This document shows, one piece after another, positions 40,621-48,789 of a stretch of DNA of 64,000 nucleotides (its first letter is position 1; each line of letters starts with the position of its first letter). This DNA is from Prosthecobacter vanneervenii (GTDB taxonomy: Bacteria > Verrucomicrobiota > Verrucomicrobiia > Verrucomicrobiales > Verrucomicrobiaceae). The stretch is taken from NCBI RefSeq assembly GCF_014203095.1, contig NZ_JACHIG010000009.1, positions 186,001 to 250,000 of the forward strand, in the 5' to 3' direction. Below the pieces are notes generated by a model that was not told where the DNA came from, searched no databases, and was given only the letters and a program-made list of their open reading frames with translations. Position numbers and translations under genes: made by a program.

Positions 40621-40863
40621 TCAGTCGGTTAGAACTGCGATCGTTTTGAGATCTTCAGCAAAATCGGCTTCGTCATAATGCAACGGTATGCGCCTTCGGG
40701 CCAGTTCACCCATCATATCAGTTTGAGAAATGCCCGCGATGGCGGCAGCCTGGCCCAGAGTCACCTCTTCCGCAGCAAAAGCCCCGACGGCCAGATGCAG
40801 CTTGGCTTTTTGCGGCTGCATCTTCTGCTCCAGAAAAGCTGGTAGCGGGAAAGTCAGAGTCAT
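40621..40863 (-). CDS. UPF0175 family antitoxin
   Basis: 80 aa. The pattern LHLAVGAFAAEEVTLGQAAAIAGISQTDMMGELARRRIPLHYDEADFAEDL is typical of UPF0175, shown here only in family terms: helix 'VTLGQAAAIAGIS' is a helix-turn-helix DNA-binding element and the C-terminus 'PLHYDEADF' contacts the toxin. It should neutralise the DUF3368 toxin and repress its own operon. Start ATG 40863 lies 37 bp after pheT. Confidence 0.88.
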   Translation of the reverse strand: MTLTFPLPAFLEQKMQPQKAKLHLAVGAFAAEEVTLGQAAAIAGISQTDMMGELARRRIPLHYDEADFAEDLKTIAVLTD

Positions 40864-40900
40864 GATGCTAGGATGACATCCCCGCCCTGAAATTCAAGCT

Positions 40901-43294
40901 TTACCGCCTCACCGTCGCCGGCAGCGTCTTCTCCAGCGCCGAAAGGATCGCCGCATGCGCAGCATCCACCTCGGCCGTCTCCAGCGTCTTGTCAGACGAA
41001 CGGTACGTCAGTGTCCACGCGATCGACTTACGGTCCTTCGCGATCTTCGCTCCCGAAGGATCCATGAACACGTCAAACACCTCCGCCCCCACAAACAGCG
41101 GATGCTTCTGGCTCGCAAAGAACGCCGCCACCTTCGCATTCGGCAGGTCGGCAGGCACCTCCATCGCCACGTCACGCGTCATGCTGGGGAAGCGCGGCAG
41201 CTCCTCAAACTTCGCCGGCCCCGTGCTGCCTTGGCGCAGCGCACTCAAGAGCAGCTCCGCCACATACACCGGATGGCGCGCATCGATCGCACGCGCACGC
41301 GCCGGATGCAGTTGTGCGATCCACCCCAGCACGCGATTCCCCGCGCGCAGTTCGCTTGTCAGCAGATAGTTCGCAGGGTTCTCCTTCGCCGGGCGCACTT
41401 CGATCGGCGTGCGCGTCAGATTCTGAATCTGCCCCACCAGTTCATGCACATCCGCAGCCTGCGGCTCACGTCCATGCCAGCTCGTCGGAGAAACAGGACC
41501 GCTGATCAGCATCGCCAGTCGTTCCTCTTCACGACTGCCACCCTTCGGCAGGGCCAGAAAGACACGCCCAATCTCAAAGAACCGCAGACGGTGCAGCCCC
41601 TGGCGGATGTTCAGCGCCGCCGTCGCCACCAGCCCCGGCACAATGCTCGGGCGCAGCGTCGTGTGGTCTTCGCTCAGCGGGTTCTTCACCGCCACGCCCT
41701 GCCCGCCACCCAGAGAATCCGCCAGTTGCGCGTCAGAGACCAGACGCAGCGTCTGCGCCTCGTAAAAGCCACGGCTCGCCAGCGTCTGGCGCAGCCCCAT
41801 TGCAAAATCATACGTGCGGTCCGCAGCCTCCACCGGAGACGCCACCGCCACCTGCCGTGAGGGCACACGGTCCAGCCCGATCACGCGCGCCAGCTCCTCG
41901 ACCAGATCCACCGGACGCAGCAGGTCCAGGCGATAGCTCGGGATGCCCCAGCGGCTCTCATGCTTGTTCGCAGCCTTCTTCGTCAGGCCCAGCTTTTCCA
42001 GAATCGCATGCATCTCATCGCCGCTCATGTCCGGCGTGCCCAGCAGCTTGCGGGCGCGCTCTTCATCCAGCGTCACCTCACCCACCAGCGCAGGCGCTTC
42101 ACCAGCCACCTGCACCACATCTTCAGCCGTGCCACCCGCAATCGAGAGAATCAGCTTCGTCGCCAGCTCAGAGCCACCCAGCACCTGCTGCGGGTCCATG
42201 CCACGCTCAAAGCGGTAGCTGCTGTCGCTGCTCAGTCCCAGACGACGCGAGGTACGGCGGATGCCGCTCGGCGCGAAATAAGCCGCCTCCAGCAGCACGT
42301 TCACGGTGGCTTCCGTCACTCCGGTCTCTTCACCACCCATCACACCCGCCACGGCCACAGGCCGCTTGCTGTCGGCGATCACCAGATCATCCGCCTGCAG
42401 CGTGTAGCTCTGCCCGTCCAGCGCCAGGATCTTCTCACACTCGTCCGCCAGGCGCACCACGATGCCGCCGCTCAGCTTGTCCAGATCAAAGCAGTGCAGA
42501 GACTGCCCCATCTCCATCATCACATAGTTCGTGATGTCCACGATGCTGTTGATCGGCCTCAGCCCGATGCTCTCCAGCCGCACACGCAGCCATTCCGGGC
42601 TCGGCCCCACCTTCACGCCCTTGATCAGGCGCGCGGTGTACAGCGGGCAAGCATCCGCAGCTTTGATCACGATCTGCTCGTCAGTCGCCTTCTTCGTCTT
42701 CGTACTCGCATTCGCATGATGGCGCTCGCCCTTCAGCGGCAGCCCGGTCAGCGCCGCCAGTTCACGCGCCAGCCCCAGATGACTCAGCAGATCCGGACGG
42801 TTCGGCGTGATCTCCAAATCAAAGAGCACATCCGCAGGATGGATCTTGTTGAAGGGTGTGCCCACCACCGCGTCCGCGTTCATGATCAGCAGCCCGCTGT
42901 GGTCTTCACCCAGTCCCAGTTCCTTGCCGCTGCACATCATGCCCATCGAGTCCACACCGCGCAGCTTGCCTTCCTTGATCGCAAACCCGCCCGGCAGCAC
43001 CGCACCCGGCAGCGCCAGCGGCACCTTATCGCCTTCCTTGAAATTCTTCGCACCACACACGATCTGCCGCGCCGTGCCGCTGCCATCGTCCACCTGGCAC
43101 ACGCTCAGCTTGTCGGCATTCGGGTGCTGCACAAAGGACTGGATCTGCGCCACCACGACCTTGTCCGTGGACACACCACGCTCTTCGATGCCTTCCACCT
43201 CCACACCCGCGAAGGTGAGAAGATCCGAAAGCTGCGGGACGGTGTAGGAGCTCAGGTCAATGTGAGTGCTGAGCCAGGAGAGAGAAACTTGCAT
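40901..43294 (-). CDS. pheT: Phenylalanyl-tRNA synthetase beta subunit
   Basis: 797 aa, a normal bacterial length. Domains in order: N-terminal MQVSLSWLSTHIDLS and the EMAP/OB tRNA-binding domain ~40-150 (VVVAQIQSFVQHPNADKLSV), B3/B4 editing domain (~210-380, RPINSIVDITNYVMMEMGQS), B5 domain (~405-475), synthetase core-like domain, and C-terminal FDX-ACB anticodon-binding domain (~700-797, FPSMTRDVAMEVPADLP). Forms an alpha2-beta2 enzyme with PheS; edits Tyr-tRNA(Phe). Transcribed after pheS across a 146-bp gap. Confidence 0.97.
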   Translation of the reverse strand: MQVSLSWLSTHIDLSSYTVPQLSDLLTFAGVEVEGIEERGVSTDKVVVAQIQSFVQHPNADKLSVCQVDDGSGTARQIVCGAKNFKEGDKVPLALPGAVLPGGFAIKEGKLRGVDSMGMMCSGKELGLGEDHSGLLIMNADAVVGTPFNKIHPADVLFDLEITPNRPDLLSHLGLARELAALTGLPLKGERHHANASTKTKKATDEQIVIKAADACPLYTARLIKGVKVGPSPEWLRVRLESIGLRPINSIVDITNYVMMEMGQSLHCFDLDKLSGGIVVRLADECEKILALDGQSYTLQADDLVIADSKRPVAVAGVMGGEETGVTEATVNVLLEAAYFAPSGIRRTSRRLGLSSDSSYRFERGMDPQQVLGGSELATKLILSIAGGTAEDVVQVAGEAPALVGEVTLDEERARKLLGTPDMSGDEMHAILEKLGLTKKAANKHESRWGIPSYRLDLLRPVDLVEELARVIGLDRVPSRQVAVASPVEAADRTYDFAMGLRQTLASRGFYEAQTLRLVSDAQLADSLGGGQGVAVKNPLSEDHTTLRPSIVPGLVATAALNIRQGLHRLRFFEIGRVFLALPKGGSREEERLAMLISGPVSPTSWHGREPQAADVHELVGQIQNLTRTPIEVRPAKENPANYLLTSELRAGNRVLGWIAQLHPARARAIDARHPVYVAELLLSALRQGSTGPAKFEELPRFPSMTRDVAMEVPADLPNAKVAAFFASQKHPLFVGAEVFDVFMDPSGAKIAKDRKSIAWTLTYRSSDKTLETAEVDAAHAAILSALEKTLPATVRR

Positions 43295-43440
43295 AGCGAT
43301 AAAAAAAGAAAGCGTTTGGGAAGTTCAGGTTCGCCTCAAAGGGCAGGCAAGAAACAACAGTCGCGGAGTTAAAACCTCTGCGTCCTCTGCCTCTTTGCCC
43401 CTCTGCGGTTAAATCGAACGTTCATGTGAGTCTTGAAAAA
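43295..43440. other. pheS-pheT intergenic spacer with CTCTGC microrepeats
   Basis: The 146 bp contain CCTCTGCGTCCTCTGC, CTCTTTGC and CCTCTGCGGTTAAA at 43375-43413, flanked by GTTAAA on both sides (GAGTTAAAA and CGGTTAAAT). The short tandem CTCTGC-like phase is unlike coding DNA. No ORF or RNA is recognised; it interrupts what is normally a tight pheST operon. Confidence 0.5.
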
Positions 43441-44466
43441 TTAAGCGGCGAACTGCTGCAGGAAGCGCACGTCATTCTCAATCAGATGACGGATGTCGGT
43501 GATGCCATGCATGATCATGGCCAGTCGGTCCAGGCCCAGGCCAAACGCAAAGCCCGTGGTCGTTTCCGGGTCAAAAAGGTTGTCGCCACGCGCCTTGTTG
43601 ATCTCCGCAAACACCGCCGGATCCACCATGCCGCAGCCCGCGATTTCAATCCAGCGCGCATCCTTGCCCTTCGCTTCCAGCTTCACATCAATTTCAAAGC
43701 TCGGCTCCGTGAACGGGAAGAAGTGCGGGCGGAAACGCACCGCCGTGCCTGCTCCAAAGATTTCGCGGAAGAAGTACTCCAGCGTGCCCTTCAGATCACC
43801 CAGGCTGACATCCTGACTCACATACAGCCCTTCAAGCTGGTTAAAGACACTCAGATGCGTCGCGTCAATCTCATCACGCCGATAAGCCGAGCCCGGCGCA
43901 ATGATGCGAATAGGCAGCGTCTTCGCCGCTTCCATCGTGCGGATCTGCACACTCGAGGTATGCGTGCGCAGCAGGCGTCCGTCAGGGAGATAGAAGGTGT
44001 CCTTCTCATTGCGCGCCGGATGGTCGGCAGGCGTGTTCAGCGCATCAAAGCAGTGCCACTCCGTTTCAATCTCGGGCCCCTCTGCCAGCGCAAAGCCCAT
44101 GCGGCGCAGCGTGCGGATCGCCAGGTCACGGATCTGCGTCAGCGGATGCAGCGCTCCAGTTCCTGCGCCCGGACGTCCTGGCAGCGTGATGTCGATCCCC
44201 TCCACCGCCTTCGCATCCTGCGCAGCCTGCAGCGCCAGCTTCTTCGCATCGATGCCTTCGGTGATCGCCGTGCGCACTTCATTCAGCTTCGCCCCCACCT
44301 CTTTCTTCTGCTCCACCGGCACATCCTTCATGCCCTGGCTCAGGGCCGTCACGCTGCCCTTCTTGCCCAGAAAGTTCACACGCACAGCTTCCAGCGCGGA
44401 TTCATCCTGCGCTGCGTCCAGCGCGGCTAGGGCTTCAGTTTTCAGGGAGTCGAGTTGAGAGAGCAT
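43441..44466 (-). CDS. pheS: Phenylalanyl-tRNA synthetase alpha subunit
   Basis: 341 aa from ATG 44466, the family length; the frame is open further upstream through a repeat region but lacks homology there. N-terminal coiled coil (SQLDSLKTEALAALDAAQDE, VRVNFLGKKGSVTAL), catalytic class II aaRS core with motif 2 (APGSAYRRDEIDATHLSVFNQLEG), and motif 3 (FGLGLDRLAMIMHGITDIR). Phe pocket residues lie in HFFPFTEPSFE. Charges tRNA(Phe) with PheT. Its promoter would be in or next to the repeat region at 44.5 kb. Confidence 0.97.
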   Translation of the reverse strand: MLSQLDSLKTEALAALDAAQDESALEAVRVNFLGKKGSVTALSQGMKDVPVEQKKEVGAKLNEVRTAITEGIDAKKLALQAAQDAKAVEGIDITLPGRPGAGTGALHPLTQIRDLAIRTLRRMGFALAEGPEIETEWHCFDALNTPADHPARNEKDTFYLPDGRLLRTHTSSVQIRTMEAAKTLPIRIIAPGSAYRRDEIDATHLSVFNQLEGLYVSQDVSLGDLKGTLEYFFREIFGAGTAVRFRPHFFPFTEPSFEIDVKLEAKGKDARWIEIAGCGMVDPAVFAEINKARGDNLFDPETTTGFAFGLGLDRLAMIMHGITDIRHLIENDVRFLQQFAA

Positions 44467-45072
44467 GATCAGAATGGGAAGGGTGCGACATTCGCCAGGG
44501 AATGCCTCTGCAAAGGCTGCCGAAACACCGGCAGCCCGCAGGGGGCCGGGATGATGGGGGAAGATCGCCCCTTTCGCAACCCGCAGCTGAGGCCAAACCA
44601 GCAGAAGCAGGCCAACCGATTCCGCCAGCCACTTCCGAGATTTCCCAAAAAAGACCGCCGGCCTGGCCAGAAACTCTTTGCTGGGAGCGCCGATGTCTTC
44701 ATCGGCTCTGGAAGCCCCGCCGTCACAACAAGCCCCGCTTTGCCCACTGGCTGACGAACCAAGCCTCTCCCACGCTATCCCACCGCGCTGACTCTCGGCC
44801 TGCGCAGATTCCAATGCGGCAAAGCTCTTTGCTGGGAGCGCCGATGTCCTCATCGGCTCTGGAAGCCCCGCCGTCACAACATGCCCCGCTTTGCCCACTG
44901 GCTAACGAGCCAAGCCTCTCCCACACTATCCCACCGCGCCGACTCTCGGCCTGCGCAGATTCCAATGCGGCAAAGTTCTTTGCTGGGAGCACCGATGTCC
45001 ACATCGGCTCCGGAAGCCCCACCGCAGGAACAAGCCCCGCTTTGCCCAGTCGCCAGCCAACATAGATCCCCC
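44467..45072. other. Repeat-filled intergenic region between pheS and the transposase gene
   Basis: 606 bp without a credible gene. The right two-thirds are the tandem repeats listed next. The left ~200 bp (44467-44673) contain pheS leader sequence and a stretch beginning AACCCGCAGCTGAGGCC with no recognised feature; a promoter was not evident. Confidence 0.7.
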
Positions 45073-45120
45073 CTATCCCACCGCACTGACTCTCAGCCTG
45101 CGCAGACTATAAAAAGGCGT
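44674..45120. repeat. Three tandem 151-bp units derived from the RAYT 3' end, each with a hairpin
   Basis: Units start at 44674, 44825 and 44976 (TTTGCTGGGAGCxCCGATG...). Period 151 bp; the third is ~147 bp to its equivalent point. Each carries a perfect CCGATG-NNNN-CATCGG stem with loops TCTT, TCCT and TCCA, plus GAAGCCCC downstream. Each also contains, in minus-strand sense, the last ten codons and TAG stop of the transposase: LRRPRVSAVG (stop at 44775), LRRPRVGAVG (44926) and, in the gene itself, LRRLRVSAVG (45073). So the array grew from the gene's 3' border. Long ORFs drawn through it are by-products of a period that is not a multiple of three. Confidence 0.9.
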
Positions 45121-45949
45121 GACTGCCTCTGTGATACGCCGCGCACCCTCTTTCCGCCTGGGGCCAAAAAACTCCCGCTGCGCCTCAAAGAGGCCCTCCA
45201 CAAACTCCCTGCTGCCCAGCGCCACGCCATCCGTGAAATACCGCACTCTTAGCCTCACCAGCTCCGCAGTGCTCAGCTTGCCCCTCTCCTTCAGCACCGC
45301 GCGTGCGCTCTCCACACTCACGCCGTGGCGCACCACATTCTCATTCTGCGCATCCTTCACCTCACGGCCATCAGTATGCAGAAGGCAGCGACAGGCTTCG
45401 GCTGCCCCCGCGCTCTTCCAGCCATCCACCGGCTTGCCCAAGGCCGTGCACAGCCCACGCTGCGCACTGCGGCTGCCTCCCAGCGCCTCACCTTTGCCTT
45501 CGACCAGCACGCTCTTAAAGCCGTCCATCCACAGCGTGCCGCGACGACTACGGCATTTGTTGAACCAGCGGCTGAAGCGCTCTTTGATCTCCTTCACGAA
45601 GAGCGAAAGATCACAAAAGCGCTTTTTAAGCGCCTCCAGCTTCTGCTCCGCCAGAATGCCCATGCCGCGCTGGCGCAATTCCGTCAGCTCATCGCGCAGC
45701 AGGCCGAGGTAGGTCTTGCTATAGAGAATGCCAAAGTGCTGGAAGAGCTTGTTTTCGCCATCCGGCCCCTTAAAACGTTCCAGCCAGTTCCGCCGATGCG
45801 GCACCTCGGCAAGGAGGTGGAAGTGATTCCCCATGAAACAGTAAGTCACCACCTTGCCCCCTGACAACTCCGACGTGCGCCAGATAATGCGACGCAGCGC
45901 CTCCTTCTCCACATCATCAAACCAGATCTCGCCGCCACAGGTGCGGGAT
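45073..45949 (-). pseudogene. REP-associated tyrosine transposase (RAYT, Y1/TnpA_REP), 5'-truncated
   Basis: Coding frame of 279 codons from GTG 45912 and readable to an in-frame TGA at ~45947. HUH motif YCFMGNHFHLL (His30/His32 from the GTG) and FSRWFNKCRSRRGTLWMDGFKSVLVE region are diagnostic of the RAYT family, single-strand transposases that move or copy REP hairpins. The conserved N-terminal beginning is missing: before VEKEALRRII the frame reads SSSRTCGGEIWFDD and then stops, whereas relatives carry ~25 further residues (Y-H-x-x-S-R before that point). So the gene is truncated or frameshifted at its 5' end and probably inactive unless the GTG product works. Adjacent to the repeat array bearing its own 3' end. 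Confidence 0.82.
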
Positions 45950-46253
45950 GAAGATCATCGTCCAAAGAGACTCTAAGGCGGCTGGTCGTAGCACTTGGGG
46001 TGTACCTGTGCCTTCTTTTCTGGTTCTGCAGAGCTTGCGGCATGCCTTTGCTCTGCGAGTACCACTGCCTGTCAATGCGAACAATCTTGCTGACTTTTTA
46101 GCCAACCAAGAAGCCGGCCACGGCCCTTCTATGGGTTAACCTGACAAATCGTTTTTTTTTGCGACGAAACGTGAAAGTTTAACTGCGAATTTTTTACTCT
46201 CGCAGGTGCTTTACATCAACAAACACGCCTAACATTTCTGTCTCACCAGATTC
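45950..46253. other. Intergenic region upstream of acyltransferase, former RAYT 5' side
   Basis: About 300 bp with no convincing ORF; the short frames here do not resemble the RAYT N-terminus. From ~46140 to 46253 the sequence is AT-rich with T8 and TTTTTT runs, probably the promoter region of the following gene, although no clear -35/-10 pair stands out. Confidence 0.55.
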
Positions 46254-47366
46254 ATGCCCATATCTGAAGTCCCTTCAGCACGCCCTATGTTCCACGGCAT
46301 TCAGGTATTGCGCGGAGTCTTCTCAGTGCTGGTGGTCTGCCACCACATGGGCGTTCATGCGGAAACCTACTGGCATCATGACTGGTTGGGAGGGCTTTTC
46401 AACCAGAGCACCTATCGGGTGGATTTCTTCTTTGTGCTCAGCGGCTTTGTCCTGTGGACGGCGCATCATTCAGAGGCTGGAAGACATGGGGCCTGGCTGG
46501 GTTTCATCGGGAAACGGCTCTGGCGCCTTTATCCGTTGCTGGTTGTTTTGACGCTGGTCAAGGTGGTGCTTTTGTGGCTCGTGCCGGGACGCAGCGCGGA
46601 AAGCTATGATCTGCAGCCTTCACTGCTCGCACTGCCTCAGAAGTCATTTCCCGTCATCGTGGCGGCATGGTTTTTGCCTTCCGAGATTTACTTCACTCTG
46701 GTTTTGACCGCAGCTCTGGCGCTGCCTCGATGGGCTTCTTTGCCAGTGCTGGTGATCTGGGCCGTGGGATTGTTCTCAGTTGGTATTCTCGCGGATGTTG
46801 CTCCATCTACATATGGGGCTGGATTTTTTCTCCATCCTTTCGCTGTTGAGTTTGCCGCAGGTGCGCTGGCCGCTGATTGCGTTCGCAGGAGTGCTGCTGG
46901 CAGCAAAGTCTCAGGCATCCTGCTATCCTGCCTGGCCTTGACCGGGTTAGTAGCAGGGGCTTTGAATCACTCGTGGGTTGCTGAGCATTCAGTCTTTTGG
47001 CAGAAGTTCTTTTGGGCTGTTGTTTTTTCGGTCGGGATAGGGGGCTTTGCTCTTTGGGAGCAGTCTGTGCCAGCACAGAACTGGCATCTCAAAGACGTTT
47101 TTTGTGTGGGACGTGCGAGCTATTCCATCTTCCTTTCCCATGGAATCGCACTCATGGGCTTGTCTTTTTTTATGAAATCAAGGTTCGCAGGCCTTGGCGG
47201 GGTGTGGCTGGACCTGCTTCTGCTGCTGATGGTTTGGGTATCAGTGCTTGTCGGCTTGGCTGTGTGGAAGTACGTCGAAAGGCCGCTGCAACGATGGCTC
47301 TTTGTTTGCAGCAGTTCCGTTTTGCCTAGAGCCTGTAATTTTTGCCGAATAGAGAAGAGAGCATGA
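46254..47366 (+). CDS. Acyltransferase 3 family membrane protein
   Basis: 370 aa with ~10 hydrophobic helices. Signature pieces: IQVLRGVFSVLVVCHHMG (L-R-G and catalytic His), YRVDFFFVLSGFVLWTAH, KRLWRLYPLLVVLTL (R-x-Y-P) and SYSIFLSHGIALMG. It would acylate a surface glycan. Codon use is noticeably less GC-rich (many TTT, GTT and TTG codons) than in its neighbours, and it sits between a transposase remnant and a palindrome-rich gap, so lateral acquisition is plausible. Start at 46254; ATG 46287 (MFHGIQVL) is an alternative that begins directly at the conserved domain. Confidence 0.88.
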   Translation: MPISEVPSARPMFHGIQVLRGVFSVLVVCHHMGVHAETYWHHDWLGGLFNQSTYRVDFFFVLSGFVLWTAHHSEAGRHGAWLGFIGKRLWRLYPLLVVLTLVKVVLLWLVPGRSAESYDLQPSLLALPQKSFPVIVAAWFLPSEIYFTLVLTAALALPRWASLPVLVIWAVGLFSVGILADVAPSTYGAGFFLHPFAVEFAAGALAADCVRRSAAGSKVSGILLSCLALTGLVAGALNHSWVAEHSVFWQKFFWAVVFSVGIGGFALWEQSVPAQNWHLKDVFCVGRASYSIFLSHGIALMGLSFFMKSRFAGLGGVWLDLLLLLMVWVSVLVGLAVWKYVERPLQRWLFVCSSSVLPRACNFCRIEKRA

Positions 47367-47817
47367 GAGTCATACCACGAACTATTGGAAACGGGTCTGA
47401 AGAGAGAGTGGGTGAGTCCATGGGTAAGCAGGGCTCGCCAAGGCCCGGCGCCGCGTGAAAAGATGCCAGGCATTATGTAGGTTCTCAGTCAGATGAGAGC
47501 ACTGATTTTCAATCATCAATTATTCATCAAGCGCTCACCGCTTTTGGCGCGCGGTTGTCGGCGGCTCAGCTCTTTCCGCGTATCCGGCGCCTTATCTGAA
47601 GCTGGTAAGGTTGCCCGCGAGGTCGCAGCCGTAGGGGGGGCAAGACCCAGGAAGACCTCGCAAGTGACACGGCTCAGCGTGTCGTAGCTATCGGCGACGC
47701 TGCCAGCGTCATTTCCAGCCTCTTTGTCGCCGCAGAGGAGCCCGGTGGGAGCTACATGGCATTTCATCTGCGACAAACCTGACCCGCCAAAGCAAGCCCC
47801 CCCTTTCCGCGAGTACC
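47367..47817. other. Palindrome-rich intergenic region
   Basis: About 450 bp without a credible gene. It contains several short inverted repeats: GCGAGGTC (47617-47624) with GACCTCGC (47654-47661); GACACG-GCTCAG-CGTGTC (47666-47683); and GACGCT-GCC-AGCGTC (47696-47710). Clustering of four or so small stems suggests degraded repeat elements. No tRNA or RNA family recognised. Confidence 0.5.
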
Positions 47818-47852
47818 AAAAAAAACAGCCGGGACGCATCGCATCCCGGCTG
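47818..47852 (-). terminator. Rho-independent terminator of rpmI-rplT
   Basis: On the minus strand, CAGCCGGGA and TCCCGGCTG (47844-47852 pairing with 47826-47834) form a 9-bp stem around a 9-nt loop, followed by eight T residues (A-run 47818-47825 on the plus strand). It lies 27 bp after the rplT stop. Confidence 0.9.
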
Positions 47853-47879
47853 TGGTGAAAGGTTGGTTGAACCTGTGTA

Positions 47880-48266
47880 TTAGGCAGCGGCAGGAGCTGC
47901 GGCCGCTTTCTTTTCCAGCGCGGCCTTGGCCTGCAGAACGAGAGCTTCGATGGCGGCGATGTCCTTGACGGCGAGATCGGCCAGAACCTTGCGGTCCAGC
48001 TCGATGCCGGCAAACTTCAGGCCTTCCATGAATCGGGAATAGCTCAGGCCGAGGGGGCGGGTGGCTGCGTTGATGCGCTGGACCCACAGGTTGCGGAAGC
48101 TGCGCTTCTTCGCCTTGCGGTCGCGGGTTGCGTAGGTTTCGGCCTTGCGCACGGCGTCCTTCGCATAACGGAAATGCGTGGAACGGAAGCCGCGGTAGCC
48201 TTTGGCTTTGGCCAGCACGCGCTTACGACGCTTGCGGCTGGCGGGGGAGTTGGTGGCTCTTGACAT
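47880..48266 (-). CDS. rplT: 50S ribosomal protein L20
   Basis: 128 aa. Sequence [59 protein letters not shown] and [21 protein letters not shown] match L20, the large-subunit assembly protein. An Ala-rich C-terminal tail ([10 protein letters not shown]) adds ~8 residues. It follows rpmI in the usual order; the customary infC is not seen upstream. A strong terminator follows. Confidence 0.97.
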   Translation of the reverse strand: MSRATNSPASRKRRKRVLAKAKGYRGFRSTHFRYAKDAVRKAETYATRDRKAKKRSFRNLWVQRINAATRPLGLSYSRFMEGLKFAGIELDRKVLADLAVKDIAAIEALVLQAKAALEKKAAAAPAAA

Positions 48267-48385
48267 GTACTTTCTCTATGATCAGGCTGTTGTTAGGTAG
48301 CGATGGCTTGCCTCACCTGTTCGAAGGCATCCCGAGGGACGCCAGGCAAGTTCATCGTGGTCTCTGTCGAGAGACCGTGGTTGTC

Positions 48386-48601
48386 TTAGCGATGGGAGAA
48401 CGGGAGGTTCGCCTTGATGGCCTTGACATCCACTTCCGCCACGAGGGCGACTTTACCGAGGTTGCGTTTACGCTTGCGGCTCTTGTTCTGCAGGATATGG
48501 CGCTTGCCTTGTTTACGGCGCAGCACCTTACCCGTGGCAGTTACTTTGAACCGCTTGGCGTAGGCTTTCCTCGTCTTTGCAATACCGGCGTTTTTGGACA
48601 T
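48386..48601 (-). CDS. rpmI: 50S ribosomal protein L35
   Basis: 71 aa from ATG 48601 (MSKNAGIAKTRKAYAKRFKV), with the family core GKVLRRKQGKRHILQNKSRKRKRNL. The frame extends upstream to 48697 but the extension is unlike L35. The 119-bp gap to rplT carries no visible gene. Promoter expected in 48602-48789, shared with the divergent hybrid kinase. Confidence 0.96.
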   Translation of the reverse strand: MSKNAGIAKTRKAYAKRFKVTATGKVLRRKQGKRHILQNKSRKRKRNLGKVALVAEVDVKAIKANLPFSHR

Positions 48602-48789
48602 AGGGGCGGCGATGGTAGTGGAGAACCTCATTTCATCAAGGCCTTTTTCACGATGTCTTGCGGTCTTTAGGCTCCTTAGCCCCGCTTCTTCTCTCAAATA
48701 TGGGAGTCAGAAAATTACGAAATATCAAAAATTAAAGTTGTGTTAATTATTTGAGATTGCTAAATGGATAGGACTTCTGCGGATAATTC

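Noticed and set aside
44470-44898. Upstream extension of the pheS reading frame
   Set aside because: It runs through the tandem repeats and lacks PheS homology; the normal 341-aa start is at 44466.
44674-45072. CRISPR-like array
   Set aside because: Units are 151 bp with no short repeat/unique spacer pattern, and they contain the RAYT tail; no cas genes nearby.
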